Origin: Tahibacter amnicola
GTDB taxonomy: Bacteria; Pseudomonadota; Gammaproteobacteria; Xanthomonadales; Rhodanobacteraceae
Reading direction: 5' to 3'
Assembly: GCF_025398735.1 (NCBI RefSeq)
Contig: NZ_CP104694.1
Coordinates: 4,365,001 to 4,429,000 of the forward strand
DNA length: 64,000 nucleotides
Shown: in pieces, positions 45,052 to 53,991 of the stretch
Position numbering within the stretch: position 1 is the first letter of the stretch
Layout: each line of letters opens with the position of its first letter
Position numbers and translations under genes: made by a program
The notes under the pieces: model-generated
Databases searched by the model: none
Told to the model about the DNA's origin: nothing
Seen by the model: the letters and a program-made list of their open reading frames with translations, nothing else

Positions 45052-46173
45052 ATGACAGCCACCTCGCATGCCATCGTCGCGGCAAACCTTCTGGCCCTGC
45101 GCGTGTTTGACGTCGCTTACGCCATCGACCTGGCCGTCGCGCAGGCCACATGGCATCGGCGAACCGGTGGAACCGCCGAACGTGCCTGTCTGAGCACGAC
45201 CCCGGCCAAGGCCCTTGCCTTCGAGGTCGCGCCGCTGCAGCTGGACCTGGGCACTGTCCTGGTGACGCTAGACAATCAATCCTGCCGCGGTGAGGTCACC
45301 GCACGCCTGTACGACTTCGGCGTCATCGCCCTCTCGCTGCGCATATCGCTGGAGCATCTGGACTGGCCGGCGTTCGCCAGTCGGCTGGATGCGCTGGACG
45401 CCTGTGCCGGCCACGATGCGGGGGCATTCTGGACGCCGCTGCTCGCGCAGGTGCGCGACGCCGTCGCAAGCGCACTCTACAAGCCGTCCACCGAAACGCT
45501 CGACGAGGAATACCTGGTCGGCGTCATCCGTCGGCTCGACGTACCACCGGTACACGCCACCGAGCTGCTGACGCAGCCAGTACTGCCGCGCCTGCTGTCG
45601 GGCGAGATGCGACCCTTGTCCGCTTCGGCGCAGCGCGAAATGCTGCAAAGGCACTTTTCTTACTTCGATGAGGATCTCGTCATCCTCGGCTGGGACCGCG
45701 CCTTCCTGTACGACCCGCACGCGGACAGCGACATTCTCGACGTCCTGGAGGTCGCCAACGCGCAGCTGGTCGAGTTCCGCTACTACGACGCCCTGCTGGA
45801 CGAGGAGCTGGAACAGATGCACCGGGGCCTGGGCCAGGCCTACCGGCACGCGGCCTTCCCGATCGCGCGGCGCTTCGCCAAGCTCGCCCGCAAGCTGCAC
45901 ACCCTGGTCGCGGAAGTGACGGAACTGACCGGCAAGGTCGATAACGCCCTCAAGGTCACCGAGGATGTGCATCTGGCCCGCGTGTACTCGGCAGCACTGG
46001 AGCAATTCCGCGTGCTCAATGTTGCCGCGGCGGTGAACCGCAAACTGGCCACCATCCGCGACACCTACACCGCGCTCTACGACGAAGCCTCGAGCCGACG
46101 CGCCGAATGGCTGGAAGTGGCCATCGTCCTGCTTATCCTTATCGAGATCGTGCTGGCCCTCCTTGGCCATTGA
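45052..46173 (+). CDS. RMD1/YagE (DUF155) family protein
   Basis: 373 residues from the ATG at 45052. The family pattern is an alpha/beta N-terminal region (FDFGVIALSLRISLEHLDW-like block at about 95), a helical middle, and a C-terminal membrane anchor (WLEVAIVLLILIEIVLALL, about 350-370) preceded by EASSRRAEW. Conserved blocks include YFDEDLVILGWDRAFLYDP and the heptad-rich helix LHTLVAEVTELTGKVDNAL. The eukaryotic relatives Rmd1 and RMND1 act in meiosis and mitochondrial translation; the bacterial role is unknown. The next transcription unit has its own FNR-type site. Confidence 0.8.
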   Translation: MTATSHAIVAANLLALRVFDVAYAIDLAVAQATWHRRTGGTAERACLSTTPAKALAFEVAPLQLDLGTVLVTLDNQSCRGEVTARLYDFGVIALSLRISLEHLDWPAFASRLDALDACAGHDAGAFWTPLLAQVRDAVASALYKPSTETLDEEYLVGVIRRLDVPPVHATELLTQPVLPRLLSGEMRPLSASAQREMLQRHFSYFDEDLVILGWDRAFLYDPHADSDILDVLEVANAQLVEFRYYDALLDEELEQMHRGLGQAYRHAAFPIARRFAKLARKLHTLVAEVTELTGKVDNALKVTEDVHLARVYSAALEQFRVLNVAAAVNRKLATIRDTYTALYDEASSRRAEWLEVAIVLLILIEIVLALLGH

Positions 46174-46189
46174 CGATGGTGGCGCGCAG

Positions 46190-46203
46190 TTGATCCGCGT
46201 CAA
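46190..46203 (+). promoter_or_regulatory. FNR-type site of the acetyltransferase/DUF1003 operon
   Basis: TTGAT-CCGC-GTCAA, nine of ten consensus positions, centred 61.5 bases before the GTG start at 46258. This is nearly the same spacing as the sites before 47637 and ccoN. Confidence 0.75.
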
Positions 46204-46257
46204 TCACGGGCGCCCGACTTGCGCGATGCTGGTCCCGAACTCATCGGGAGCACCCAC

Positions 46258-46860
46258 GTGTCCACCCCTTCCCACGCCGATCCGAACCTCCTTCCGCCGA
46301 CCACGGACATCTCCGCGATGGCGCTGGCCGCCCTGGCATTTCCAGGCAACCAGCCGCATTGGATCGAACAGCTCAAGGATGGGCGCCATGTGCTGATCCG
46401 TCCGATACACGCAAAAGACGCCCCACTGGAGCGCCATTTCCTGGAATCACTGTCGCCCGCCACACGCCGGATGCGCTTTCTCGGCCAGGTCGGCCAATTC
46501 AGTGAAACGTTTGTCCGCCAACTGTGCGACCTCAACTACGCCACCTCCGCGGCCTTCATCGCGCTCGTGCACGAAAATGGAGAAATCCGCGAAGTCGGCG
46601 TTTCCCGTTTCAGCGAGACACCGGATCACGCCGCGTGCGAATGCGCCGTCACGGTTGCGGACGAGTGGCAACGCCACGGGCTTGGCACGATCCTCATGCG
46701 CCACCTGATCCAGCAAGCCCGGATCCGCGGAATCCGGACCATGGTGTCCATCGATCTGGCCGACAATGTCGCCATGCAGCACCTGGCCCGGGACCTCGGA
46801 TTCGAACGCCGGGTCTGCAGCGACGACCACACCCTCGTCACCCACGCGCTGACCCTGTGA
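46258..46860 (+). CDS. GNAT-family N-acetyltransferase (Pat-like)
   Basis: 200 residues from the GTG at 46258, 8 bases after GGGAG; an in-frame start at 46219 would add 13 residues and has no RBS. GNAT fold at about 45-195: RHVLIRPIHAKDA, the acetyl-CoA loop region VADEWQRHGLGTILMRHL (Q/R-x-x-G-x-G) and the closing DNVAMQHLARDLGF. The arrangement ERHFLESLSPATRRMRFLG matches the acetyltransferase domain of protein-lysine acetyltransferases (Pat/PatZ). No CoA-ligase-like or cyclic-nucleotide domain is attached. It begins a two-gene unit with the DUF1003 gene, 2 bases downstream, under an FNR-type site. Confidence 0.85.
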   Translation: MSTPSHADPNLLPPTTDISAMALAALAFPGNQPHWIEQLKDGRHVLIRPIHAKDAPLERHFLESLSPATRRMRFLGQVGQFSETFVRQLCDLNYATSAAFIALVHENGEIREVGVSRFSETPDHAACECAVTVADEWQRHGLGTILMRHLIQQARIRGIRTMVSIDLADNVAMQHLARDLGFERRVCSDDHTLVTHALTL

Positions 46861-46862
46861 CC

Positions 46863-47546
46863 ATGCCAGCCAGCCCTATCGCCAGCGAAACGCTGGTCCA
46901 CCGTTCCCACCTACGGATGCGCTGCGTCGTGTGTGGCGAGCGCGTCATGCCGGACCAGTCCTGGCCGCTTTCCTCACTCCGGCCGGCTTTGCGCCTGTAC
47001 CTGCACCAAAGCCATCCGTCTTACCGTACCAGTGGCCGCATCTGCGAACGCGACCTGGATCAGCTCCGCCAGGCATACATCCGCGATTCGGTCGCTCGCG
47101 AACGCCACGGCAGTTCCCATGCGGGTCACGACATACAGGCAGGCCCGGAACACGTCACGTTCGGCGAACGATTGTCGGACCGTATTGCCGCCTTCGGCGG
47201 CAGCTGGACGTTCCTGGCCAGCTTTGGCGGAACGCTGGTAGCGTGGATCTGCATCAACAGCCTGTTACCTGCGGGCAGTGTCTTCGATCCGTTCCCCTTC
47301 ATTCTTCTCAACCTGGCATTGTCCTGCCTGGCAGCCATACAGGCGCCGATCATCCTCATGAGCCAGAACCGTTCGGCCGCCCGCGACCGCGAGCGCGCCG
47401 AACATGACTATCGCGTCAACCTCAAGGCAGAGCTGGAAATTCGCCACCTCCACGAGAAGATTGACCACGTGCTGCATTTGCAGAACGACCGCAGCCGGCG
47501 CGTGGAGAGATCCACTGCCGTCGAAGCAGCCTGCGACGAATCCTAG
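46863..47546 (+). CDS. DUF1003 membrane protein with N-terminal Cys motif
   Basis: 227 residues from the ATG at 46863, two bases after the acetyltransferase stop. The N-terminal part has CVVCGERV and a later Cys (RICERDLD), suggesting a small metal-binding unit. The DUF1003 core follows: FGERLSDRIAAFGGSWTFL, a membrane helix, WICINSLLP, PFPFILLNLALSCLAAIQAP, IILMSQNR. The C-terminus is a charged helix (DYRVNLKAELEIRHLHEKID). Function is unknown; DUF1003 proteins are frequent in stress regulons. It is the second gene of the FNR-site operon. Confidence 0.85.
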   Translation: MPASPIASETLVHRSHLRMRCVVCGERVMPDQSWPLSSLRPALRLYLHQSHPSYRTSGRICERDLDQLRQAYIRDSVARERHGSSHAGHDIQAGPEHVTFGERLSDRIAAFGGSWTFLASFGGTLVAWICINSLLPAGSVFDPFPFILLNLALSCLAAIQAPIILMSQNRSAARDRERAEHDYRVNLKAELEIRHLHEKIDHVLHLQNDRSRRVERSTAVEAACDES

Positions 47547-47569
47547 GCGGACGGTGCAAATCGCGCGGA

Positions 47570-47583
47570 TTGATCCTGGTCAA
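47570..47583 (+). promoter_or_regulatory. FNR-type site of the beta-CASP gene
   Basis: TTGAT-CCTG-GTCAA, nine of ten consensus positions, centred 60.5 bases before the ATG at 47637. Confidence 0.75.
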
Positions 47584-47636
47584 CGTGTCACCAGGCGCGC
47601 GGCGGCACAGTGGGGTACACGCCTAAGGAGCGCCCC

Positions 47637-49082
47637 ATGTCCAGCTCTTCGATCCCATTTCGCGTCACATTCCTTGGCGCTTCCGGCACCGTGACCGGCT
47701 CGAAATACCTTGTCGAAACCCATGGCAAGCGCATCCTGGTCGATTGCGGCCTGTTCCAGGGCTACAAGACGCTGCGCCTGCGCAACTGGTCGCGGTTCCC
47801 GGTAGAGCCCGCCTCGATCGACGCCGTGGTGCTCACCCACGCGCACATCGACCATAGCGGATATTTGCCGCGGCTGGCCCGCTCGGGATTTCGCGGCGCG
47901 ATCTGGGCCACGCCGGCGACGGCGGCCTTGTGCGAGATCCTGTTGACCGATTCGGCGCGCATCCAGGAAGACGATGCGGACTTCGCCAACCGCCGGCACT
48001 TCTCCAAGCACAACCCGGCGCTGCCCCTGTACACCGAAGCCGACGCGCGCCGCTGCCTGAAGCAGTTTCGAACCGCATCGTTTGAAGAACCGTTCGAACC
48101 GGTGCACGGTGTCCACGCGCAGTTCCACACCCAGGGGCATATCCTCGGCGCCGCGCGCGTCGCGTTGCGGTCACACGGTCGGTCGCTGGTCTTCAGCGGC
48201 GATGTGGGCCGGCCGGACGACGACCTCATGGCGCCGCCATCCGATCTGGGCGACGTGGACTGGCTCGTGGTGGAATCCACCTACGGCGATCGCCTGCATC
48301 CACAGTTTGATATCGCACAGGAATTAGGCAGTGCCCTGCGCCGCGTTGCCGCGCGCGGCGGGGTCGCTGTCATTCCCGCATTCGCCGTCGGCCGTACGCA
48401 GCTGCTGCTGCACCACATCGCCCAGCTCAAGCGCGCCGGCGCGATTCCATCGATACCGGTATATCTGGACAGCCCGATGGCGATCGACGTCACCGGCCTG
48501 TTTCACCGATACCGCAAGGAACACCGGCTCTCGCGCGGCGACTGCGAGGCGATGTGCAAGGCCGCCCATTACGTCAATTCAATGGAGGACTCGCGCGCGC
48601 TGCACAGCCGGCCGGGCCCCATGGTCATTATTGCCGGCAGCGGCATGGCGACCGGCGGCCGCGTGCTGCACCACCTCACGTCCTACGCGCCACATCCGCG
48701 CAACATGATCATTCTCGCCGGCTACCAGGCGGGAGGGACGCGCGGCGCCGCGCTGGCCGCCGGCGCCAGCACACTGCGGATTCACGGCCAGGATGTCGAC
48801 GTCCGCGCCGAAGTCGTCGCGCTCACCAGCGCCTCGTCCCATGCGGACGCGAACGAACTGATCGCCTGGATGCGCACCGCGTCGCGGGCACCGCGCCATG
48901 TCTTCGTCACCCACGGCGAACCGGCAGCTGCCGATGCCTTGCGCTCGCGCATTGCGCATGAACTGGGATGGCCGGCCAGTGTGCCCGAATACCGGGACGA
49001 AGTTGAACTGGGCGCGCAAGGACCTGGCGAACAGGCCCCTGCGACGGAGCGTCGCAGCATTCGCCCACCCGCCGCACTGTGA
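47637..49082 (+). CDS. Metallo-beta-lactamase fold RNA hydrolase (beta-CASP family)
   Basis: 481 residues; ATG at 47637 with AAGGAG 7 bases upstream. The metallo-beta-lactamase part has the zinc motif LTHAHIDHSGYLPRL and the later ligands GHILGAAR, FSGDVGR. The beta-CASP domain inserts after it (YGDRLHP, PAFAVGRTQLLLHHI, PVYLDSPMAIDVTGLF), with the RNA-processing blocks GSGMATGGRVLHHL, AGYQAGGTRGAAL and the C-terminal SSHADANELIAW and VFVTHGE. This matches archaeal and bacterial CPSF-like nucleases (YPK/Ysh1 relatives, TTHA0252 type). Expected to cut RNA in the cytoplasm. In proteobacteria such genes often sit in Anr/FNR regulons, as the upstream site suggests here. Confidence 0.9.
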   Translation: MSSSSIPFRVTFLGASGTVTGSKYLVETHGKRILVDCGLFQGYKTLRLRNWSRFPVEPASIDAVVLTHAHIDHSGYLPRLARSGFRGAIWATPATAALCEILLTDSARIQEDDADFANRRHFSKHNPALPLYTEADARRCLKQFRTASFEEPFEPVHGVHAQFHTQGHILGAARVALRSHGRSLVFSGDVGRPDDDLMAPPSDLGDVDWLVVESTYGDRLHPQFDIAQELGSALRRVAARGGVAVIPAFAVGRTQLLLHHIAQLKRAGAIPSIPVYLDSPMAIDVTGLFHRYRKEHRLSRGDCEAMCKAAHYVNSMEDSRALHSRPGPMVIIAGSGMATGGRVLHHLTSYAPHPRNMIILAGYQAGGTRGAALAAGASTLRIHGQDVDVRAEVVALTSASSHADANELIAWMRTASRAPRHVFVTHGEPAAADALRSRIAHELGWPASVPEYRDEVELGAQGPGEQAPATERRSIRPPAAL

Positions 49083-49104
49083 TGACGGCGCGACTGCTGC
49101 GGAA

Positions 49105-49118
49105 TTGATCGAAATCAA
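49105..49118 (+). promoter_or_regulatory. FNR-type site of the cbb3 oxidase operon (perfect)
   Basis: TTGAT-CGAA-ATCAA matches all ten consensus positions and is centred 59.5 bases before ccoN. FNR/Anr/FixK control of ccoNOQP is well established in other proteobacteria. Confidence 0.85.
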
Positions 49119-49170
49119 AAGGACCAGTGCGCCGCAACGGCACACTGCTCCGCGATAGCCGAGGATTCCC

Positions 49171-50607
49171 ATGCACACGCCGGACGTCTACAACGACAAA
49201 GTCGTACGCCAGTTCATGATCGCCACGCTCGTCTGGGGCGTGGTCGGCATGGCACTGGGCGTTTTCATCGCCGCGCAACTCACGTGGCCGTCACTCAATT
49301 TCGATGTCGCCTGGCTGTCCTACGGGCGATTGCGGCCCTTGCACACGAACGCAGTGATTTTCGCCTTCGGTGGATGCGCGTTGTTCGCCACCGCTTATCA
49401 CGTTGTGCAGCGTACCTGTCATGCACGCCTCTTCAGCGACCGGCTGGCGGCCTTCACGTTCTGGGGCTGGCAGGCCGTCATCGTGCTGGCCGCGATCACG
49501 CTGCCGCTGGGGCTGACGCAGGGCAAGGAATACGCCGAACTGATCTGGCCGATCGACGTTCTCATCGCGCTGGTGTGGGTGGCTTACGCCGTCGTCTTCT
49601 TCGGCACCATCGCGCGCCGGCGGGTCAAGCACATCTATGTGGCCAACTGGTTCTACGGGGGTTTCATCCTCACCGTCGCCGTGCTGCACATCGTCAACAG
49701 CCTGGCGATTCCGGTCAGCTGGACCAAGTCCTATCCGATCTACTCCGGCGCAGTGGATGCGATGGTGCAGTGGTGGTACGGCCACAACGCGGTCGGATTT
49801 TTCCTGACCGCCGGCTTCCTCGGCATGATGTACTACTACGTGCCCAAGCAGATCGGGCGTCCGATCTACTCCTACCGTCTGTCGGTGGTGCACTTCTGGG
49901 CGCTGATCTCGGTCTACATGTGGGCAGGTCCGCACCATCTGCACTACACCGCCCTGCCCGACTGGGCGCAGTCGCTGGGCATGGTGTTCTCGCTCATTCT
50001 CCTGGCCCCCAGCTGGGGCGGCATGATCAACGGCATCATGACGCTCTCGGGCGCCTGGCATAAGCTGCGCGACGACCCCATCGTCAAGTTCCTGATTGTG
50101 TCCCTGTCCTTCTACGGCATGGCCACCTTCGAGGGGCCGATGATGTCGATCAAGACCGTCAATGCACTCAGCCACTACACCGACTGGACTATCGGCCACG
50201 TACACGCTGGCGCGCTGGGATGGGTCGCCTTCATTTCCATCGGTGCGATCTACGCCATGTATCCGCGCCTGGTCGGCGCCGAGAAGATGTACTCGATCAA
50301 GGCGATCGACCTGCACTTCTGGATTTCAACCCTGGGCGTTGTCCTCTACATTGCCGCGATGTGGATTGCCGGCGTCATGCAAGGCCTCATGTGGCGCGCC
50401 ACCAACACGGATGGCACGCTGACCTACGCCTTCATCGAGTCCGTCCGCCAGACCTGGCCGTACTACGCCACCCGCATGGTCGGCGGCGTGCTCTTCCTCG
50501 CCGGCATGCTGGTGATGGTGTGGAACTGCCGCAAAACCTGGACCACCGCGCGTGAAACCCAGCCCGCCCTGCCCGTCGCGGCGGTTCCCATGGCCGTCGC
50601 CGCCTGA
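49171..50607 (+). CDS. ccoN: cbb3-type cytochrome c oxidase subunit I
   Basis: 478 residues, twelve membrane helices. Haem and CuB ligands are visible: [11 protein letters not shown] (low-spin haem b), [21 protein letters not shown] (CuB), [12 protein letters not shown] (CuB pair) and [14 protein letters not shown] (high-spin and low-spin haem b). No polyhistidine or fused ccoO is seen. It is the catalytic subunit of the high-affinity terminal oxidase that reduces O2 in the inner membrane at low oxygen. First gene of ccoNOQP with a perfect FNR-type site upstream; AGGA lies before the ATG. Gaps to ccoO, ccoQ and ccoP are short or overlapping, so this is one operon. Confidence 0.97.
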   Translation: MHTPDVYNDKVVRQFMIATLVWGVVGMALGVFIAAQLTWPSLNFDVAWLSYGRLRPLHTNAVIFAFGGCALFATAYHVVQRTCHARLFSDRLAAFTFWGWQAVIVLAAITLPLGLTQGKEYAELIWPIDVLIALVWVAYAVVFFGTIARRRVKHIYVANWFYGGFILTVAVLHIVNSLAIPVSWTKSYPIYSGAVDAMVQWWYGHNAVGFFLTAGFLGMMYYYVPKQIGRPIYSYRLSVVHFWALISVYMWAGPHHLHYTALPDWAQSLGMVFSLILLAPSWGGMINGIMTLSGAWHKLRDDPIVKFLIVSLSFYGMATFEGPMMSIKTVNALSHYTDWTIGHVHAGALGWVAFISIGAIYAMYPRLVGAEKMYSIKAIDLHFWISTLGVVLYIAAMWIAGVMQGLMWRATNTDGTLTYAFIESVRQTWPYYATRMVGGVLFLAGMLVMVWNCRKTWTTARETQPALPVAAVPMAVAA

Positions 50608-50615
50608 GGCCCACC

Positions 50616-51221
50616 ATGATTTCGCACGAGAAACTCGAAAAAAACATCACCCTGATGGCGATCCTCATCGCCGTCGCGATCAGCTTCGGCGGCATTGTGG
50701 AAATCGTTCCACTGATGTTCGAGGCCCAGGCCATCACCCCGGCACCCGGCGTCAAGCCCTACACCGCCTTACAGCTGGCCGGACGCGACATCTACATTCG
50801 CGAAGGCTGCTACGGCTGTCATTCGCAGATGGTGCGCACGCTCGAATCGGAAGTGCAGCGCTATGGCGCCTATTCCGTGGCCGGTGAATCGGTATACGAC
50901 CGCCCGTTCCAATGGGGCAGCAAGCGCACCGGACCGGACCTGGCCCGGGTGGGTGGCCGCTACTCGGATGACTGGCACCGCGTGCACCTGCTCAACCCGC
51001 GCGAAGTGGTGCCGGATTCGAATATGCCGGGCTATCCCTGGCTGACCCAGTCGCTGATCGATCCGGATGACATCGAAGCATCCATGCGGGCGCTGCGCGC
51101 GCTGGGAGATCCCTACACCGACGCGGATATCGCGGGCGCCAAGAAGGCGGTGACCGGGGTCGTCGAAATCGAAGCGTTGATCGCCTACCTGCAAGGGCTG
51201 GGCGTGAAGTCGAAGGAGTAG
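50616..51221 (+). CDS. ccoO: cbb3-type cytochrome c oxidase subunit II
   Basis: 201 residues. One N-terminal membrane helix ([23 protein letters not shown]) anchors a periplasmic mono-haem cytochrome c domain with CYGCH (65-69) and a distal Met in NMPGYPWL. The conserved segments [34 protein letters not shown] and [19 protein letters not shown] (split) match ccoO. It hands electrons from CcoP to CcoN. It starts 8 bases after ccoN and is followed by ccoQ 3 bases later. Confidence 0.96.
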   Translation: MISHEKLEKNITLMAILIAVAISFGGIVEIVPLMFEAQAITPAPGVKPYTALQLAGRDIYIREGCYGCHSQMVRTLESEVQRYGAYSVAGESVYDRPFQWGSKRTGPDLARVGGRYSDDWHRVHLLNPREVVPDSNMPGYPWLTQSLIDPDDIEASMRALRALGDPYTDADIAGAKKAVTGVVEIEALIAYLQGLGVKSKE

Positions 51222-51224
51222 AAC

Positions 51225-51368
51225 ATGGTCAGCGGCATCATGACTGCGCTGCTATTGGTGATGTTTCTGGGAACCGTCGGCTGGGCCTACAGCCGCCGTC
51301 GTGTCAGCGACTACGAAGAGGCAGCCTTGCTGCCACTGCACGACGCGCCGCGGGAGAAGCAGCCATGA
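51225..51368 (+). CDS. ccoQ: cbb3 oxidase small subunit IV
   Basis: 47 residues, too short for routine gene finding. It begins MVSGIMTALLLVMFLGTVGW, one membrane helix, followed by the typical CcoQ basic-acidic tail AYSRRRVSDYEEAALLPL. Position between ccoO and ccoP is invariant in the family. Its TGA overlaps the ATG of ccoP by 4 bases. CcoQ stabilises the interaction of CcoP with the CcoN-CcoO core. Confidence 0.9.
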   Translation: MVSGIMTALLLVMFLGTVGWAYSRRRVSDYEEAALLPLHDAPREKQP

Positions 51369-52288
51369 CGAGCGCCTGGAGCTGGTTTGTCATCGCCGTC
51401 ACGCTGCTCAACGTGATCGGATTGGCCGTCCTGCTGTTCGCCACGGCGAAGAAGCGCACCGCCGGCGACGAACAGGGCGCCACCACAGGTCACGTGTGGG
51501 ACGAGAACATCACCGAACTCAATCACCCGTTGCCCCGCTGGTGGCTGGGACTGTTCGTGCTGACGCTGGTGTTCGCACTGGGATACCTGGCGGTTTACCC
51601 GGGGTTTGGCAATTTCGCGGGCCTGAAGGGCTGGACGTCGGCGCGTGAAGTCGAAAAGGACCTGGATACCACGCGCGACAAGCTGGAATCGCTCTACGCC
51701 CAGTTTCGCAACCGCCCGGTCGATGATCTGGCACGGGATGCGGCGGCGTTGAAAGTGGGCCACAGCATCTTCCTCAACAGCTGCGCGGCATGCCACGGCT
51801 CCGATGCACGCGGCGCGGCGGGGTTCCCGAACCTCGCCGACCGCGACTGGCTCTGGGGCGGCAGTGCGGAGGCGGTTCTTCACAGTGTCTCCGACGGCCG
51901 CGTCGGCACGATGCCGCCGCTGGCCAGCGCGCTGCCGCCGGACGGCGTCGCGGACGTGGCGCACTACGTGCGATCGCTCTCGGGACTACCGCACGATGGC
52001 CGCATGGCGCGGGCGGGCAAGGACGCATTTGAAGGAATCTGCGCGGCATGCCACGGCAAGGACGGCAAAGGCAACATCGCCGTCGGCGCACCCAACCTGA
52101 CTGACGAGGCGTGGCTGTACGGTTCCAGCCAGGCGGCGATCGAACGCGCGATCCGCCAGGGCCGCAGCGGGCGCATGCCAGCATGGTTGCCGCTGCTGGG
52201 CGAGGACCGCGTCCGACTGGTTTCCGCCTGGGTACTGGCGCAGTCGCAGGCGGACAATCCGACGGGCAGCCAGGCCGGCGCCCCGTGA
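51365..52288 (+). CDS. ccoP: cbb3-type cytochrome c oxidase di-haem subunit III
   Basis: 307 residues. The N-terminal part has two hydrophobic segments (about 6-26 and 60-78) with the conserved TTGHVWDENITELNHPLPRWW between them (split). Two cytochrome c domains follow: CAACHGSD (140-147) with a Met in GTMPPL, and CAACHGKD (226-233) with GRMPAW. CcoP accepts electrons from periplasmic cytochrome c or the bc1 complex. It overlaps ccoQ at the start and the next small gene at the end (GTGA). Confidence 0.96.
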   Translation: MTSAWSWFVIAVTLLNVIGLAVLLFATAKKRTAGDEQGATTGHVWDENITELNHPLPRWWLGLFVLTLVFALGYLAVYPGFGNFAGLKGWTSAREVEKDLDTTRDKLESLYAQFRNRPVDDLARDAAALKVGHSIFLNSCAACHGSDARGAAGFPNLADRDWLWGGSAEAVLHSVSDGRVGTMPPLASALPPDGVADVAHYVRSLSGLPHDGRMARAGKDAFEGICAACHGKDGKGNIAVGAPNLTDEAWLYGSSQAAIERAIRQGRSGRMPAWLPLLGEDRVRLVSAWVLAQSQADNPTGSQAGAP

Positions 52289-52596
52289 CGACCTACCGCG
52301 CACCGCCCGGCGCCCTGCGCGCCGATCCCCTCGCCCAGCCGCCCGGAAAGGCCTGGCAGCTTGGCGCTGTGGTCTGGCCGTCGTTCTTCGCGGCAGGTGT
52401 CGCTACAACCGTATTTTTTGCCATTGTCGATCCCATCCTGCTCGGCCAGATCACCTGGCCGCAGCTGGCCATTTCGCGCGAGGCGGGTTACACGCTCGGC
52501 TTCTTCATGTTCTGGGCCTGTACGTTCTCCGCCTGCAGCTTCACGCGCTTCCTGCTCGCACCGCCGACGCGGAAGAACTCCTCTGCCAAGCAATGA
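52285..52596 (+). CDS. Small membrane protein between ccoP and ccoG
   Basis: 103 residues from the GTG at 52285, overlapping the ccoP stop by 4 bases; its own stop overlaps the start of ccoG. Two membrane helices (VVWPSFFAAGVATTVFFAIV and GYTLGFFMFWACTFSACSF) are joined by a short loop. The tail is basic (RKNSSAK). It is not CcoQ, which is present, and not CcoH/FixH or CcoS. I do not recognise the family. The tight overlaps on both sides make it a translated member of the operon, probably an accessory for assembly or stability of the oxidase. Confidence 0.8.
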   Translation: MTTYRAPPGALRADPLAQPPGKAWQLGAVVWPSFFAAGVATTVFFAIVDPILLGQITWPQLAISREAGYTLGFFMFWACTFSACSFTRFLLAPPTRKNSSAKQ

Positions 52597-53990
52597 AACC
52601 GATCCCGCTCAAGCTCGTCGAACCCCCGTCGCAAGCGCTCTATGTATCGGAGGCCAAGGTCTACCCACGCGAGATCGACGGACGATTCCAACGCCTGCGC
52701 ACGTTCTGCGTGTTCTGGCTGCTCGGCATGTTCTACCTGTTTCCCTGGCTGAACCTGGGCGGCCGGCAACTCGTTCTGTTTGACCTGCCGGCGCGCAAAT
52801 TCCATGTATTCGGGCTGACCTTCTGGCCGCAGGACTTCTACCTCCTCGCCCTGCTCCTGATTATCTGCGCCGTCGGGCTGTTCTTCGTAACGGCCCTGGC
52901 CGGCCGGATCTGGTGCGGCTACGCCTGTCCGCAGACCGTGTGGACCGAAGTGTTCCTGTGGCTGGAGCGCTGGACAGAAGGCACGCGCAACCAGCGCATG
53001 AAGCTGGATGCGGGCCCATGGACGCGCAACAAGGTCCTGCGCAAGTCGGCCAAGCAGTTGCTGTGGGTGAGCTTCGCCCTGTGGACCGGCTTCACCTTCG
53101 TCGGATTCTTCACGCCCATTCGTGAACTGGCAGTCCGGGTGGCCACCGTCGACCTGGGTGGCTGGGAGACGTTCTGGATCCTGTTCTACGGATTTGCGAC
53201 CTACGGCAACGCCGGCTTCCTGCGCGAGCAGGTGTGCAAGTACATGTGTCCCTACGCCCGCTTCCAGGGGGCGATGTTTGACACGCATACGCTGATCGTC
53301 AGCTACGACAGCGCCCGCGGCGAACCCCGCGGCGGCCGCCGGCGCGAAGCGGACCTGGCCCAGTTGGGCCTGGGTGACTGCATCGACTGCAACGCGTGTG
53401 TGCAGGTATGTCCGACCGGCATCGATATTCGCCAGGGCCTGCAATATGAATGCATCGCCTGTGCTGCCTGCGTCGACGCCTGCGACAGCGTGATGCAGAA
53501 GATGGATTACGCGCCTGGCCTTATCCGCTACACCACCGAAAGCGGCCTTGCGGGCGGAAAAGCCCGCATCGTGCGTCCGCGAACCCTGTTCTACGCGGGC
53601 CTGCTGGTCGTCCTGGTCAGCGGATTTGCCATTGGCGTCGGGACGCGCACGCCGGTGCTCGCGGAGCTGCTGCACGATCGCAATGCACTGTTCCGCGAAA
53701 CGGCCAAGGGCATCGAGAACAGCTATACCGTGCGCCTGGTCAACAAGACAGACAAAGACCTGACACTGCGCGTTTCCCTGGTGGACGCCGGCCCATTGCG
53801 CCTGTCCGGGTCCGACGTCGTCTCGCTGGCAGCCGCGGAAACCCGGCAATTGCCGCTGACGATTGCCACCGCCGCCGATGCGGTGACGGCCAACCGAAAG
53901 ATCCACATCCAGTTCGTCGACGACACCGGCCAGACGCTGGCGATCGGACGATCCAACTTTTTCGTTCCCCGTGAACGTCGGGACCGCTGA
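52593..53990 (+). CDS. ccoG: cbb3 oxidase accessory protein with 4Fe-4S clusters (FixG-like)
   Basis: 465 residues. Membrane helices about 35-260 surround the conserved RIWCGYACPQTVW (a CxxxC), and VCKYMCPYARFQGAMFD. Two 4Fe-4S ferredoxin motifs follow (CIDCNACVQVCPTGIDI and CIACAACVDAC). The C-terminal domain is an Ig-like FixG_C domain (DKDLTLRVSLVDAGPLRLSG). CcoG reduces Cu(II) to Cu(I) for insertion into CcoN. It overlaps the small membrane gene upstream by 4 bases. Confidence 0.96.
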   Translation: MKPIPLKLVEPPSQALYVSEAKVYPREIDGRFQRLRTFCVFWLLGMFYLFPWLNLGGRQLVLFDLPARKFHVFGLTFWPQDFYLLALLLIICAVGLFFVTALAGRIWCGYACPQTVWTEVFLWLERWTEGTRNQRMKLDAGPWTRNKVLRKSAKQLLWVSFALWTGFTFVGFFTPIRELAVRVATVDLGGWETFWILFYGFATYGNAGFLREQVCKYMCPYARFQGAMFDTHTLIVSYDSARGEPRGGRRREADLAQLGLGDCIDCNACVQVCPTGIDIRQGLQYECIACAACVDACDSVMQKMDYAPGLIRYTTESGLAGGKARIVRPRTLFYAGLLVVLVSGFAIGVGTRTPVLAELLHDRNALFRETAKGIENSYTVRLVNKTDKDLTLRVSLVDAGPLRLSGSDVVSLAAAETRQLPLTIATAADAVTANRKIHIQFVDDTGQTLAIGRSNFFVPRERRDR

Positions 53991-53991
53991 C

